DNA of 49,327 bases from a virus, in the IMG/VR virus record IMGVR_UViG_3300049216_000156, positions 1 to 49,327 of that record. One strand, 5' to 3'. The position numbers were made by a program, and so were the translations under genes. The notes below the pieces were generated by a model. It saw nothing but the letters and a program-made list of their open reading frames with translations. It had not been told where the DNA came from and did no database searches. This document shows, one piece after another, positions 16,975 to 25,410 of the stretch (the first letter of the stretch is position 1; each line of letters begins with the position of its first letter).

Positions 16975-17097
16975 TCATTTCAGATTGCCATACTTGTCAC
17001 TTTTGCCTTCGGCGATGTTGTGCATCCTCGACAAATACCACCATGCGGTGTAAGCCCCGGCGATCAGGGCGAGGATGACGATGTACTCAATCTTCAT
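16975..17097 (-). CDS. Small single-pass membrane protein
   Basis: This 40-residue ORF has one predicted transmembrane segment at residues 4-22 (YIVILALIAGAYTAWWYL), followed by a polar tail. It overlaps the 3' end of the gene at 17087-17320 by 11 bp, like the other coupled genes here. The function is unknown; a spanin, holin-like or regulatory peptide are all possible. Confidence 0.55.
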   Translation of the reverse strand: MKIEYIVILALIAGAYTAWWYLSRMHNIAEGKSDKYGNLK

Positions 17098-17320
17098 GGG
17101 GAGCCGCCTGAATCGTGAGGATATTGAATTCCCCGGTCTGGTCCCTGCCGAACTCGATGATCGTCCCTTCAGAGATAACGGGGTAATCGCTCAAATCCAG
17201 GATAACCGGATCAATATCTTCGAGCAAGTCAAACACGCCCTGGTCGTTGAACAGGTCCACGACGTAGTTTCCTTGATACTTAGAGGTCACTACGCCCTTG
17301 TACTTCTTTCCCGGAATCAT
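17087..17320 (-). CDS. Hypothetical small beta-rich protein
   Basis: This 77-residue acidic protein has alternating short strands (KYKGVVTSKYQGNYVVDLF and GTIIEFGRDQTG), suggesting a small OB/SH3-like barrel. Its ATG overlaps the stop of the ADP-ribosylglycohydrolase gene (ATGA). No function is assigned. Confidence 0.6.
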   Translation of the reverse strand: MIPGKKYKGVVTSKYQGNYVVDLFNDQGVFDLLEDIDPVILDLSDYPVISEGTIIEFGRDQTGEFNILTIQAAPHED

Positions 17321-18165
17321 GCGTATTTCGCTCTCAACTTGGCGTCGAGTTCTTTGAGGTAATCCCGCCCGTATTTCTTGTTCTCAAGATTGGCGTACAG
17401 GTGGTCCGGGATATTTTGCTCGATCTCACTGCTCCAGACGCCCGCAGCCACGGCGATAGTCGCCACCGTATCGACATCCCCGGTGAAAGCGACCGAACGC
17501 TGCAACACGTCGGACATCGTGTTCTCCGTCACCAACGCCGTGATCGCAGCGTGGACGCAGTGCCAGCCGAGCGACCGAACGTAAGGCTTATCCCACAACC
17601 CTTCCAGTTGAGGGACGGCACACTGAGCCGCCAGCCAGCCGCCCAGGTCGGCCTTCGGCCCCATGTTGTAACGGAAGTAGTGAACCATCAGGGCCGCACA
17701 GTACGAAGACGTGCGACCGGCCAACGTGTCGTGCGTCAGAGCCGCCTGGATGTCGTTGCGGCGACGAATCTCCCGTCTGTCGGGGAGCAGACCCAGCGGC
17801 CCGGCCCGCATCGCAGCCCCGGACTTCTCGCTGTCGGGGCGGATGTTCTCCAAGAAGGTTTCACCGTCCGGGGTGTCCAGAAGGAACTTGTAGAACCCTC
17901 CGTTGTAACCTCGGCGTTCGTCTCGGTGGAAGCAGTCCACGAACCGCTGGGCGATACTCAACGGCGTAAACTCGTCGTCCTCCACCAACGCTTCGGCGAT
18001 GGCGAGCGTCATCTGCGTGTCGTCGGTGTAGTGACCCGTGGGAACCAGCGAAAGGTTCTTCCGGTGGTTGACGTACTGGAGGTTGTTGTTGGACTCCACG
18101 AAGTCCCGGTCGGCACACTCGAAGCCCGCCCCGTAAGCGTCGGCAATTGCAAGTTCAACTAGCAT
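17317..18165 (-). CDS. ADP-ribosylglycohydrolase (DraG/ARH family)
   Basis: This 282-residue enzyme would remove ADP-ribose from proteins, nucleic acids or small molecules using two Mg ions. The metal motifs are present: GHYTDDTQMTLAIAEAL near 43-59 and GDVDTVATIAVAAG near 229-242. The second motif reads GDVDT where GDTDT or GDSDT is usual, but both Asp ligands are kept. Only three genes separate it from a macrodomain gene on the same strand, giving two ADP-ribose-directed enzymes in one operon. Confidence 0.88.
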   Translation of the reverse strand: MLVELAIADAYGAGFECADRDFVESNNNLQYVNHRKNLSLVPTGHYTDDTQMTLAIAEALVEDDEFTPLSIAQRFVDCFHRDERRGYNGGFYKFLLDTPDGETFLENIRPDSEKSGAAMRAGPLGLLPDRREIRRRNDIQAALTHDTLAGRTSSYCAALMVHYFRYNMGPKADLGGWLAAQCAVPQLEGLWDKPYVRSLGWHCVHAAITALVTENTMSDVLQRSVAFTGDVDTVATIAVAAGVWSSEIEQNIPDHLYANLENKKYGRDYLKELDAKLRAKYA

Positions 18166-18362
18166 GTGATCTCTTCTCGTATGGTTTCTTCGCCATCGGA
18201 AGCGTCCTTTTCCAGTTTGGAGAAGGCTTCGGCGATGGTTTTTACGTCCTGATAAGTAGGAAATATGTATTCCGAAATTTCGGGATACATGGGAATCTCA
18301 ATCTTCCACCCGCCCAGACGCATCAGGCTCTCGCTGGGCAGGAGGGTCATCTTGTATTTCAT
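18159..18362 (-). CDS. Hypothetical small protein
   Basis: This is a 67-residue protein with no recognised motif. The start at 18362 is chosen because its ATG overlaps the stop of the zinc-ribbon gene (ATGA); a longer frame upstream would lie on top of that gene. It ends seven bases inside the ADP-ribosylglycohydrolase gene. Confidence 0.55.
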   Translation of the reverse strand: MKYKMTLLPSESLMRLGGWKIEIPMYPEISEYIFPTYQDVKTIAEAFSKLEKDASDGEETIREEITC

Positions 18363-18568
18363 ACGAACACGAACGATGTGATGTCGAACAGCTTGTCGCA
18401 CCGTGCGCACTTCGCCGTCACCTTCCACTCCTTGTCGGTCTTGTCCCTCGACAAGACCGCCTTCATGTTGCCGTGTACGGCTGAAAGGGCATGGAATCGG
18501 TTCCACTCCCCGCAATTAGAACACCGACACTCCACCTGCATGTGGATTTCTGCTTTGGCCCCGTCCAT
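18359..18568 (-). CDS. Zinc-ribbon protein
   Basis: This 69-residue protein has two CxxC knuckles, CSNC near 16 and CARC near 54, typical of a small zinc ribbon. Such proteins bind nucleic acid or act as adaptors. Its ATG shares one base with the macrodomain stop (TAATG). Confidence 0.65.
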   Translation of the reverse strand: MDGAKAEIHMQVECRCSNCGEWNRFHALSAVHGNMKAVLSRDKTDKEWKVTAKCARCDKLFDITSFVFV

Positions 18569-19251
18569 TATGCTTCTCCGAATACGGATTCCGGCTCACG
18601 GTACGGGAGGCCACGCCTGAGAGCGTCGTGCCAGCACGACGACCCGGCGATGTCGTGGAACGAGTGGGGCTGGTTTTCAACGACCACCCGGTAGGCTTCC
18701 CGCATCTGGAACGCCGCTATATTGTACGGCAAACGGCCAATGGCGGTTCCCAATCCCGGACACAGGACGGACTCGATGAGTTCGGCGGCGACGTTTCTTT
18801 CCGAACGGATCGTTTCAAATTCGGCGAGGCGCAAGGCGTTTTCGTTGTAGCGTTTCACTAACCGGAGGATCGCCCGCATCGCCAGATAAGCGTTGATGCT
18901 GCCCGTGATGGTCATCGGGACGTGCATCGTGGGGGCCGAGATCAGCCACTTGTAGGGTTCGGTTTCAACACCGATTGGAACGTAGACCGCCTCGCCGACC
19001 GGCAACTCTCCGTCGTGCTTCTCGTAGAGGTACTTCTGGAGCCGGTCCTGAAGCTGCCACCCGAAGCGTTTCGAGTAGGCAAGGTCGATGCCGCCGTTCA
19101 TCCAGCCCGAACTGTTCGCCGGGCTGACAATGGCATCAGCGGCAACATCGAAGATGTCACCAACACCGATCTCGACATCGGGGACGCCACGGAAGTAAGC
19201 CTTCCATGCGTCGGCCATCTCCTGATTACGGTCACGAAGAATTAGTTTCAT
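18568..19251 (-). CDS. Macrodomain protein
   Basis: This 227-residue protein binds or hydrolyses ADP-ribose-type ligands. Typical macrodomain features are DAIVSPANSSGWMNGGIDLAY near 37 (shown in part; the Asn and GG loop contact ribose) and a late Gly-rich loop LCPGLGTAIGRL near 163. The C-terminal 40 residues extend past the core. It heads the cassette ending in the ADP-ribosylglycohydrolase, so a shared ADP-ribose role is likely: reversing ADP-ribosylation or destroying a cyclic-ADPR-type alarm signal. Confidence 0.85.
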   Translation of the reverse strand: MKLILRDRNQEMADAWKAYFRGVPDVEIGVGDIFDVAADAIVSPANSSGWMNGGIDLAYSKRFGWQLQDRLQKYLYEKHDGELPVGEAVYVPIGVETEPYKWLISAPTMHVPMTITGSINAYLAMRAILRLVKRYNENALRLAEFETIRSERNVAAELIESVLCPGLGTAIGRLPYNIAAFQMREAYRVVVENQPHSFHDIAGSSCWHDALRRGLPYREPESVFGEA

Positions 19252-19292
19252 ACTACTCCACTAAATAGGTTGTTCTCTTAGGAGGAATTCAA

Positions 19293-19628
19293 ATGGTCAA
19301 GTATATCGTCGCAGCACTCGCTGCCTGTCTGTTGTGCGTAACGGCCAACGCCGCCCCGCCCGCTCACCACGCCCACCCAGGGTATGTGCATCCAGGATAC
19401 AATCCAGGATACCGCCCGGTTTACCCGGTTCGTCCGGCAGTCGTCGTGAACGTCCACCACTACGGGTACGCCTACAGAGGAGTTACCTACAACAACATTT
19501 GCTACAGGTCCACCTGGAACGGGTGGTCGGCTCGCCAGTGGCACGTCACCTACGGGTACATCTACTACTGCCCGGTGCAATTCTGCTGGTACTACTACGA
19601 CGGGTTTGTTTACATCCCATGTCGCTAA
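19293..19628 (+). CDS. Secreted Tyr/His-rich small protein
   Basis: This 111-residue protein has a clear signal peptide (hydrophobic residues 4-18, cleavage near ANA-AP). The mature part is full of Tyr, His and Pro, with short PGY repeats (HPGY, NPGY) near 28-40 and paired Cys later. A strong AGGAGG site precedes the ATG, and a terminator at 19635-19656 follows. It stands alone on the plus strand between minus-strand operons, so it is probably regulated separately. Its composition resembles planctomycete secreted proteins; the role is unknown. Confidence 0.75.
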   Translation: MVKYIVAALAACLLCVTANAAPPAHHAHPGYVHPGYNPGYRPVYPVRPAVVVNVHHYGYAYRGVTYNNICYRSTWNGWSARQWHVTYGYIYYCPVQFCWYYYDGFVYIPCR

Positions 19629-19634
19629 TGAAGA

Positions 19635-19656
19635 AAGGGGCGGTTTCCCGCCCCTT
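19635..19656 (+). terminator. Rho-independent terminator
   Basis: A 9-bp GC-rich stem (19635-19643 with 19648-19656) with a TTTC loop is followed by TGTTTATTTCTT. It ends the single-gene transcript of the secreted protein and can also stop the convergent gene. Confidence 0.85.
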
Positions 19657-19658
19657 GT

Positions 19659-20117
19659 TTATTTCTTGGACTCTCGAAACTCCAACCTCACATACAGAAA
19701 GATAGTTTCATCCTTCCGGTAGGACGTGTAGTTGAAATTCAGCGTCACGGGCTGCTTGACCTTGATCCAGATTTCGACGGCCTCGTTGGAACCGTACCGC
19801 TGGGCCACCTTGATGTTTTGTATCGTCACCAGTTCGTAACTCTCACAGGACTTGAAGTAGTCCCACTTCTGGTCCCACTTGGCGTCCAGGTGAATGCAGG
19901 TGATGACATCCGGCTTCAGCTTGACGACTTCCTTGTGGTTACTCTGGTAGATGTCATTCTGGATCAGTTGTTCGTTGCGCCCGTCACGGACGCAGCCGAC
20001 GATCCCGAAGATGCCCCACACCAGGAACACCACGACGGCCAGCCCCAGAAAACTGAAGCCGAGATTCTGGATGACAACCCACTTGTGTTCCGGGTCATTG
20101 ACCCATCTTCTGGACAC
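19659..20117 (-). CDS. Membrane-anchored hypothetical protein
   Basis: This 152-residue protein has one transmembrane helix at about residues 20-40 (FSFLGLAVVVFLVWGIFGIV). A soluble domain follows with strand-rich sequence and one Cys pair. The start is a GTG at 20117, overlapping the preceding glycosyltransferase gene by 23 bp. No family was recognised. Confidence 0.6.
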   Translation of the reverse strand: MSRRWVNDPEHKWVVIQNLGFSFLGLAVVVFLVWGIFGIVGCVRDGRNEQLIQNDIYQSNHKEVVKLKPDVITCIHLDAKWDQKWDYFKSCESYELVTIQNIKVAQRYGSNEAVEIWIKVKQPVTLNFNYTSYRKDETIFLYVRLEFRESKK

Positions 20118-21717
20118 CTTTGCCTCCCTTCGGCCAAACCATCTTTCGGGTCTGGCTGCACCACTTTCTGACGATCTCCCACTGCCGAGTGTAGCTGTGG
20201 AATATGACAGGTTCGTGGCATCTTGGAATGTCTTCCGACCGCTCGATGTTGTAGCAGTCCTCGGTCTTGAAGAACGAATAACTCGCCGGACTCTCGGAAA
20301 GAATCAGCGAGCAGGCGATCTCCTCCCGGAGACAGCCGTTGTAATAGTCCCACGACCACTTCGCCAGCGGCAACTCGTGCGCACTGAGGCGGTCGAAGGC
20401 TTCGGAAAGCCCGGAGAACATCTTACGATGAAAACCCCCGTGGAACAACTGAATCCCTGAGTTCATCGGCTTGTGCTTGCCGCCCAAAAACTCGTCCTTC
20501 CACCCCTTCGTGTACGCCCACTTGCTCTCCACCGCCGTAAAGTCCGTCCGGTACTTGTCAAACAGCAACTCCACGTCGCCGTTCACGAACAAGTCCACGT
20601 CCAGGTACAGCACGGAATCCTCTTGGAGTTCGTGCAGCCAGTGCTTGTTGATCGAGAAGTAGTTCGTGTCCGGGCGGAACACCGGCTTGCTCACGACCTC
20701 GACGTTCATCGACGCCATCGTCCGCATGAAGTCCATGTCCTTGCCGTCGATGTACACGACCTTGACCGGAATCGTTTTGTTGTGGCTACGCAGCATCCTG
20801 ACTGCGTTGACGCACATATCCTGGTATCGCATGTTGTCGTTGATGCAAAATACGACAATACGACTTTCTTTCTTGGGCCTGTGAAACGGACAGCCCTTCG
20901 GAGCAATGAGTTCCGACCTCGGCTCAATACCGCCGCCGAGACACCGGGCCTTCTCCTTGTAGAACGTCGTGCCGTCCTTCGTCCGACTCATATCAGGAAG
21001 CAACGCCTGCTTGCCGCCCTTGCCGAACTTCTTCTCGTTGAAGTCCAACCAATACTCGAACACCCGGTTGGCTTCCGGCGTGTCCCTGTTCAGCGTCTCG
21101 GTACTTACTTCCCACTTGTCGGAGAACCCTTCACGTCGAACCGGCTGGAGTTGGGCCAGCGGGGGCCATGCGTCCTTCCTGAACTCGACCCACTCGTTCG
21201 GCTTGGTGAAGACAATGTTGGTCCATATGTCCTGCTGCATGAAGTCGGTTTCGAGTACGCCTTCCATCACATAACAAGACCGGGGAGGCCAGTTGATGGG
21301 AGAACGAATGTGAAGTGCCCAGCCCGGCGGCGTCTCGAATATGTTGCCGGTCCACATCTGGACCACGCCGTCTTCCACCATGCCGAACGTGAACTTGTTG
21401 CGACCGATCCCTTCCAGACTCCACATGCCCTTGCTGAAGGTGTCTTGAGGAAGGATCAGCGAGTGAAGGAGATGGTAGTCGGAATCGTCGAAATTTTCCA
21501 GGTAGCGGACCTCGAACTCCTTTCCGCCCTTCCACATGATGTCCACGTCGATGGGCGGAAACAACCAGAACCCGGACCTGTTGGCCTGGGTGTAGGGACC
21601 GCAAAGTTTCAACGCACCGGGGTGGCCGGTGTCGTTGAGAGTACGTTCGGCGTTAATCACCCTGCCGCTGCGGGGGTGAAGACTCCATACTTTCAGATTG
21701 AACGATTCTGTTGCCAT
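20095..21717 (-). CDS. DUF6065-like domain fused to GT8-like glycosyltransferase
   Basis: This 540-residue protein has an N-terminal region (about 1-190) matching the feel of DUF6065: a SGFWLFPPIDVDIMWKGG motif near 48, then LPP- and PPGW-type turns. The C-terminal region (about 285-520) looks like a glycosyltransferase with VLYLDVDLFVNGD (DxD) near 372 and MNSGIQLFHGG near 418. The fusion is unusual and may couple a binding or hydroxylation function to sugar transfer. Its ATG shares a base with the stop of the glycosylase gene. Confidence 0.7.
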   Translation of the reverse strand: MATESFNLKVWSLHPRSGRVINAERTLNDTGHPGALKLCGPYTQANRSGFWLFPPIDVDIMWKGGKEFEVRYLENFDDSDYHLLHSLILPQDTFSKGMWSLEGIGRNKFTFGMVEDGVVQMWTGNIFETPPGWALHIRSPINWPPRSCYVMEGVLETDFMQQDIWTNIVFTKPNEWVEFRKDAWPPLAQLQPVRREGFSDKWEVSTETLNRDTPEANRVFEYWLDFNEKKFGKGGKQALLPDMSRTKDGTTFYKEKARCLGGGIEPRSELIAPKGCPFHRPKKESRIVVFCINDNMRYQDMCVNAVRMLRSHNKTIPVKVVYIDGKDMDFMRTMASMNVEVVSKPVFRPDTNYFSINKHWLHELQEDSVLYLDVDLFVNGDVELLFDKYRTDFTAVESKWAYTKGWKDEFLGGKHKPMNSGIQLFHGGFHRKMFSGLSEAFDRLSAHELPLAKWSWDYYNGCLREEIACSLILSESPASYSFFKTEDCYNIERSEDIPRCHEPVIFHSYTRQWEIVRKWCSQTRKMVWPKGGKGVQKMGQ

Positions 21718-22361
21718 TAAGCCACTTTCACGCCTTGCATCATTTTGATGATCTCTTCTGGCGTGCCTTTATTCCCGGAGTAGGCGTTCCAAATCATCAG
21801 GTCGAACTCGGAAGTCGAATAGCCGCTGACGCCCGCAAGGTAGATGAAGTTCTTCTCCAACTCCCGATACCGCCTGCCGACGGGCGTGGACTTCGGAACC
21901 TTGTAGCCCATCGCCGCCAGGAATTTCAACACATGCGTGTCCAGCCCGGCGTAGGGGGCGTTCTCCCGACTGTGCATCAGGAAGCACCGGGCCGTCTTGG
22001 GGCCGATGCCGGGAATCTTCTCCAGGTCTTCCACGCTACACGTCTTCAGGTTCAACTTCGCCGCCACCAGACATTGGATCGACCGGGCCTTGGCGTTGAA
22101 ACAACCGATGCCGTGGTCCTTCAACTCTTGCGGCAGGTTCTCGATTACCTTGATGATCTCGAACGGCGAGGGCGTCTGTCGAGTGCCCGGCAGGATGCCA
22201 CGCTTGCCTTTGGCGACAGGCTGCCACTTGCGCAAGAGCGTGTTCAGGCGAGGGGCGATCTGTTTTGCGGTCTTCCCGGCCACGCATATCCAGAAGAGAA
22301 TGACTTCTTCGAGATCGTGACGGCTCGCCCCGTATTTGGTGATGTTTACAGGATCAATCAT
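21717..22361 (-). CDS. HhH-GPD DNA glycosylase (endonuclease III-like)
   Basis: This 214-residue base-excision repair glycosylase has the helix-hairpin-helix LEKIPGIGPKTARCFL near 112, including the catalytic Lys position of EndoIII, and GLDTHVLKFL near 137 with the catalytic Asp. Both residues being present predicts a bifunctional glycosylase/lyase. The C-terminal four-Cys Fe-S motif of EndoIII is absent. Start 22361 has GGAG eight bases upstream and overlaps the previous stop; the longer frame to 22412 is less likely. Confidence 0.8.
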   Translation of the reverse strand: MIDPVNITKYGASRHDLEEVILFWICVAGKTAKQIAPRLNTLLRKWQPVAKGKRGILPGTRQTPSPFEIIKVIENLPQELKDHGIGCFNAKARSIQCLVAAKLNLKTCSVEDLEKIPGIGPKTARCFLMHSRENAPYAGLDTHVLKFLAAMGYKVPKSTPVGRRYRELEKNFIYLAGVSGYSTSEFDLMIWNAYSGNKGTPEEIIKMMQGVKVA

Positions 22362-22578
22362 CGTCGATACTCCGGTATCGCTTGGATTTCGGGTCGGGAA
22401 TAACTTCCGCATGAGTGAGAGCGATCAATCCCTGAACGATCCAGTCGTCGAAACACTTCTGCCACTCCGACTCAATCGTAAACTCGACGCCGGGCTTCAA
22501 CATCCGGTAGTGGGAACCGATGTGGATGTACAAATCCCGGTCTTGCATCGACTTAAAAGTCAGCCTTTGGTTTTTCAT
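22354..22578 (-). CDS. Hypothetical small protein
   Basis: This 74-residue protein has no recognised motif. ATG 22578 overlaps the upstream stop (ATGA). It ends eight bases inside the glycosylase gene. It shares the C-terminal tail sequence YRSIDD with its upstream neighbour (22575-22790), which may reflect a common origin. Confidence 0.55.
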   Translation of the reverse strand: MKNQRLTFKSMQDRDLYIHIGSHYRMLKPGVEFTIESEWQKCFDDWIVQGLIALTHAEVIPDPKSKRYRSIDDD

Positions 22579-22790
22579 GACGGCTCCCACAAATCGTCTA
22601 TCGACCTGTACTTTTTCTTTTTGAGAGCCTGTTGCTCTCGGTACTCGGCCCAGGCTTTCTTGCCGTACCGGGTGAGTATCTTGTCTTTACCATAACACGG
22701 AGCGGTGTCCGGGTCCAACATCACTGCGTACTTATCCAATACGGAAAAATCGTAGTCGCAGTGCAGGTGTTCAAAGCCTGTAGGGTTCAT
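22575..22790 (-). CDS. Hypothetical small protein
   Basis: This 71-residue protein ends in KKKKYRSIDDLWEPS. The start at 22790 is chosen because its ATG overlaps the upstream stop (ATGA). The longer frame to 23162 lies entirely over the neighbouring gene. The function is unknown. Confidence 0.55.
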   Translation of the reverse strand: MNPTGFEHLHCDYDFSVLDKYAVMLDPDTAPCYGKDKILTRYGKKAWAEYREQQALKKKKYRSIDDLWEPS

Positions 22791-23284
22791 TTTTGGAAGA
22801 AGTCTTCGGCGGCACACGTCGTCCCGTCGGCGAGCGGGTCGGCGACGTGCCGGATGTCTCGGTTCAGTTTGTCGAGTTCCTTCCGCAGCGTGTGCCCACG
22901 GTTCTGGGCATTGTCGTGGTTCTTGTCCCACGCCTTCAGGTGGGCTTTGATGAGCAGGGCGATTTCCTTCTTGATCGCCACGTCCTTGCGGAGTTGCGTC
23001 ACGGTCGCATCGGACGCCGCCTTCTGCTTGGAATAGTTCTCGGTCCCGCCCAAGTCTTTGGCCTTGACGTACTCGCTGGCGAACGCCGCTTCGTAGGCGA
23101 TCTCGGCGTCGAGGGCGTCCTTGTTGGCGAATTCCAACTGCTTGCCGAAGTAGTCGATCCAACCGTACTCCTTGTCCATATAGTCGGATAAGGTGATCTC
23201 GTTGAATCTCATGTTGGCCGGGTCAAGGTGTACGTCCCTGCCCCGGACGTTCACGATTACGTTTTCTGTTGGTGCGTCGTTCAT
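22787..23284 (-). CDS. Hypothetical helical protein, possible recombination accessory
   Basis: This 165-residue, mostly helical, highly charged protein lies immediately downstream of the helicase gene (3-bp gap). Size, helical pattern and neighbourhood fit a UvsY-like recombination mediator, which loads UvsX onto gp32-coated DNA in T4. No sequence motif proves this, so it is an inference from context only. Confidence 0.6.
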   Translation of the reverse strand: MNDAPTENVIVNVRGRDVHLDPANMRFNEITLSDYMDKEYGWIDYFGKQLEFANKDALDAEIAYEAAFASEYVKAKDLGGTENYSKQKAASDATVTQLRKDVAIKKEIALLIKAHLKAWDKNHDNAQNRGHTLRKELDKLNRDIRHVADPLADGTTCAAEDFFQK

Positions 23285-23287
23285 TGG

Positions 23288-24835
23288 TTATTCTCCTCGT
23301 AGTTCTTCATCAGTGGGGTCGATGGCGGCGTTGGGTTTGAAACCGTTCTTGCTCCGCTGTTTCTTTCCGCCGCCCAGGTTCTTGGGATCGACCTGAACCT
23401 CTTCCGACTTCTTATCACGGATCAGGTTCATGGCCTCGGCGTACTTCTCTTTGCTGATCTCGAATATGTCGAGAGTACCCAACTTGTAGTCGAAACCCAT
23501 GCGGAACGGGAACCGGCTTCGCCCGTTACGGTGTTTGATGACGAACCCACGACCGACTTCGGCGTCCTTCTCCAGAGTTTGTTGGTTGATACTCCAGAAG
23601 GCGTCGAGCGGCTTGAACTGGTCGAACGACGTGCCAATGTTGCTCTCGTCGATGTACTGACCGATCTCCAGCTTCGCCGCCGTTGCGTTCGGCTGCACGC
23701 ACGTCATCGTGCCGTGCTTCTCTTCGATCCCGAAGGCACGAAGGTCACGCAGGATGCGGTACGCCGACTCGTACTTCTTCACGTTGGGGTCGTCGGCCAT
23801 TTCACCAACGTAGTCGATAATCAAAAGATTCGGCTTCCAGCCCCGCAACACCAACTGGCTGTGGTAGGCACGGATGCTGTTCACCGTCATCTGCCCGCCG
23901 GGGAACTGCGTGATGCGTAGGAGGTTCTTGTCGTCCTTGTCGGCACAGAACTCCTCGATGTTCTTCTTGACATCGAGTTCCATGTTGATGAGGTTGTTGA
24001 TGTCCATCTTCATCATCTGGGACGTGAACCGCTGGGAAATACCCAACTCGTCCATTTCCATCGTGATGTAGAGAACCTTGTGGCCCAGCAGCACGTTCGC
24101 CACCGCCGCCTTGACCATCGCCAGGGACTTGCCAGTACCCGGCAGGCCGATCCAGGAGACGATCTGGCCGGGGAAGAAGCCGCCGCCGGTGAGGGCGTTG
24201 TCGATGGACTCGAAAGCGCTAGTGAAGCGGTCCTTGCCCTGGAAGGTTTCCTTCATCCGCTTGAACATCTCGTCGATGTTCAAGAAGTATTCAAGGCCCG
24301 CCTCGAAGTTGCGGTCCACGACCATCGCCTGTCGCATCTGGTCGTAGACGAAGGCCCAGGTCTTTTCCTCTTCCGGGGCTTCCGTCATCTTCTCGACGCA
24401 CTTGTGGAAGGCCACTTTGACGGCCTGCACTTTGGCGAAGTAGGTGACTTTATCGACGAGGTATTCACGGGTGTCCAGGCCGGGGACGTAGAAGGTGTAC
24501 AGAGCCTCCAGTTGGGCCATGTAGTGAAGCTGGATCGCCTTGTCACGGTCCTTCAACTGGTCGGACAGTTCTTGCTTCAGCACCCACTGCGGCGGGACTT
24601 CCTTCTGTTTGGCGAAGTATTCGAGGACGATCTTGGCGATCAGAACGTGGGCTTCGTTGCTGAAATAGTTGGGTTTGATCTTGTCGAGACTTTGGACCAG
24701 CATGAAGCGGTCGGTCAACAACATCCCCAGCAGCTTAGACTGGAACGTGTCGTCCCAGCTAAACTTGGTGTCGTTGTTGCCGTCGTCGGCGAAGCCGTCG
24801 ATGCGGGCCTGCTCTTCGGGGGTCAGATCACGCAT
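23288..24835 (-). CDS. Replicative DNA helicase (DnaB/gp41 type)
   Basis: This 515-residue RecA-fold helicase should unwind the replication fork. The N-terminal helical domain (about 25-185) has the DnaB-N character. Walker A is GLPGTGKS at 230-237. Walker B is NLLIIDYVGEM near 341. A later HRNGRSRFPFRM region near 460 corresponds to the arginine-finger and DNA-loop motifs. The C-terminal 30 residues are Lys/Gly-rich and probably flexible. No separate primase gene was found in the window. It overlaps the Nudix gene by 8 bp. Confidence 0.92.
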   Translation of the reverse strand: MRDLTPEEQARIDGFADDGNNDTKFSWDDTFQSKLLGMLLTDRFMLVQSLDKIKPNYFSNEAHVLIAKIVLEYFAKQKEVPPQWVLKQELSDQLKDRDKAIQLHYMAQLEALYTFYVPGLDTREYLVDKVTYFAKVQAVKVAFHKCVEKMTEAPEEEKTWAFVYDQMRQAMVVDRNFEAGLEYFLNIDEMFKRMKETFQGKDRFTSAFESIDNALTGGGFFPGQIVSWIGLPGTGKSLAMVKAAVANVLLGHKVLYITMEMDELGISQRFTSQMMKMDINNLINMELDVKKNIEEFCADKDDKNLLRITQFPGGQMTVNSIRAYHSQLVLRGWKPNLLIIDYVGEMADDPNVKKYESAYRILRDLRAFGIEEKHGTMTCVQPNATAAKLEIGQYIDESNIGTSFDQFKPLDAFWSINQQTLEKDAEVGRGFVIKHRNGRSRFPFRMGFDYKLGTLDIFEISKEKYAEAMNLIRDKKSEEVQVDPKNLGGGKKQRSKNGFKPNAAIDPTDEELRGE

Positions 24836-25391
24836 TCTCGTTACGCTCCCGGTACTCCATATCGAACGACTTCTTCAGGGGCAATTGTAATACAACGTCG
24901 TGCGACCCGGAAGCCGAACATTGGTCGGTGATATTCCAGCCGGTCACGCCCAAGTGCATCAACGGCACGGTTACTTGTAGGTTCGGCATCAGCCGGTCGT
25001 CGGCCCAGGCGTCCTTGAAGCTGAACCACTCGACCCGCTCGGTTTCACCCTCACGGGGCTGAGGGTTGCGGCTGTCATACGGGTCCACGTCGAGGCGAAT
25101 GCAGTGGATGATAAATTGCCCGCCCTTGTGCGGGCAAACCGGACCCCATATTTTGCCGCAGTAAACCGGGGGCTGGTTCTCAAGCGGCGTCAGTCCGGCC
25201 TCTTCCTTCAACTCCCGGATCGCAGCGGTAATGGGGTCTTCGCCGTCTTCGACTTTGCCGCCGATGAGGTTGAGTCGGCCCTTCTGCCACGCCGGGCGGT
25301 CTTTGAGGACGAGCAACACGTCATCGTAGGCTCCGTCCACGTCGATTCTGCGGGTGTGGACGACGACATATTCCCTGGGTTGTTCGGACAT
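24828..25391 (-). CDS. Nudix hydrolase
   Basis: This 187-residue protein has an intact Nudix box: GKVEDGE followed by REL and EEAGL near 46-68, matching Gx5Ex7REUxEExGU. It would hydrolyse a nucleoside diphosphate linked to another group, such as oxidised dNTPs, NAD(H), ADP-ribose or a sugar nucleotide. Start 25391 puts the fold at the normal N-terminal distance; the frame extends to 25499 but crosses a hairpin. With the macrodomain and ADP-ribosylglycohydrolase genes about 7 kb away, ADP-ribose is one candidate substrate. Confidence 0.85.
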   Translation of the reverse strand: MSEQPREYVVVHTRRIDVDGAYDDVLLVLKDRPAWQKGRLNLIGGKVEDGEDPITAAIRELKEEAGLTPLENQPPVYCGKIWGPVCPHKGGQFIIHCIRLDVDPYDSRNPQPREGETERVEWFSFKDAWADDRLMPNLQVTVPLMHLGVTGWNITDQCSASGSHDVVLQLPLKKSFDMEYRERNENA

Positions 25392-25410
25392 GAATGATCT
25401 CCAAAATGAA

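Noticed and set aside
15388-17118. Very long plus-strand open frame (about 576 codons)
   Set aside because: It runs opposite the methyltransferase and dCMP deaminase genes, has shadow-like composition and no protein motif.
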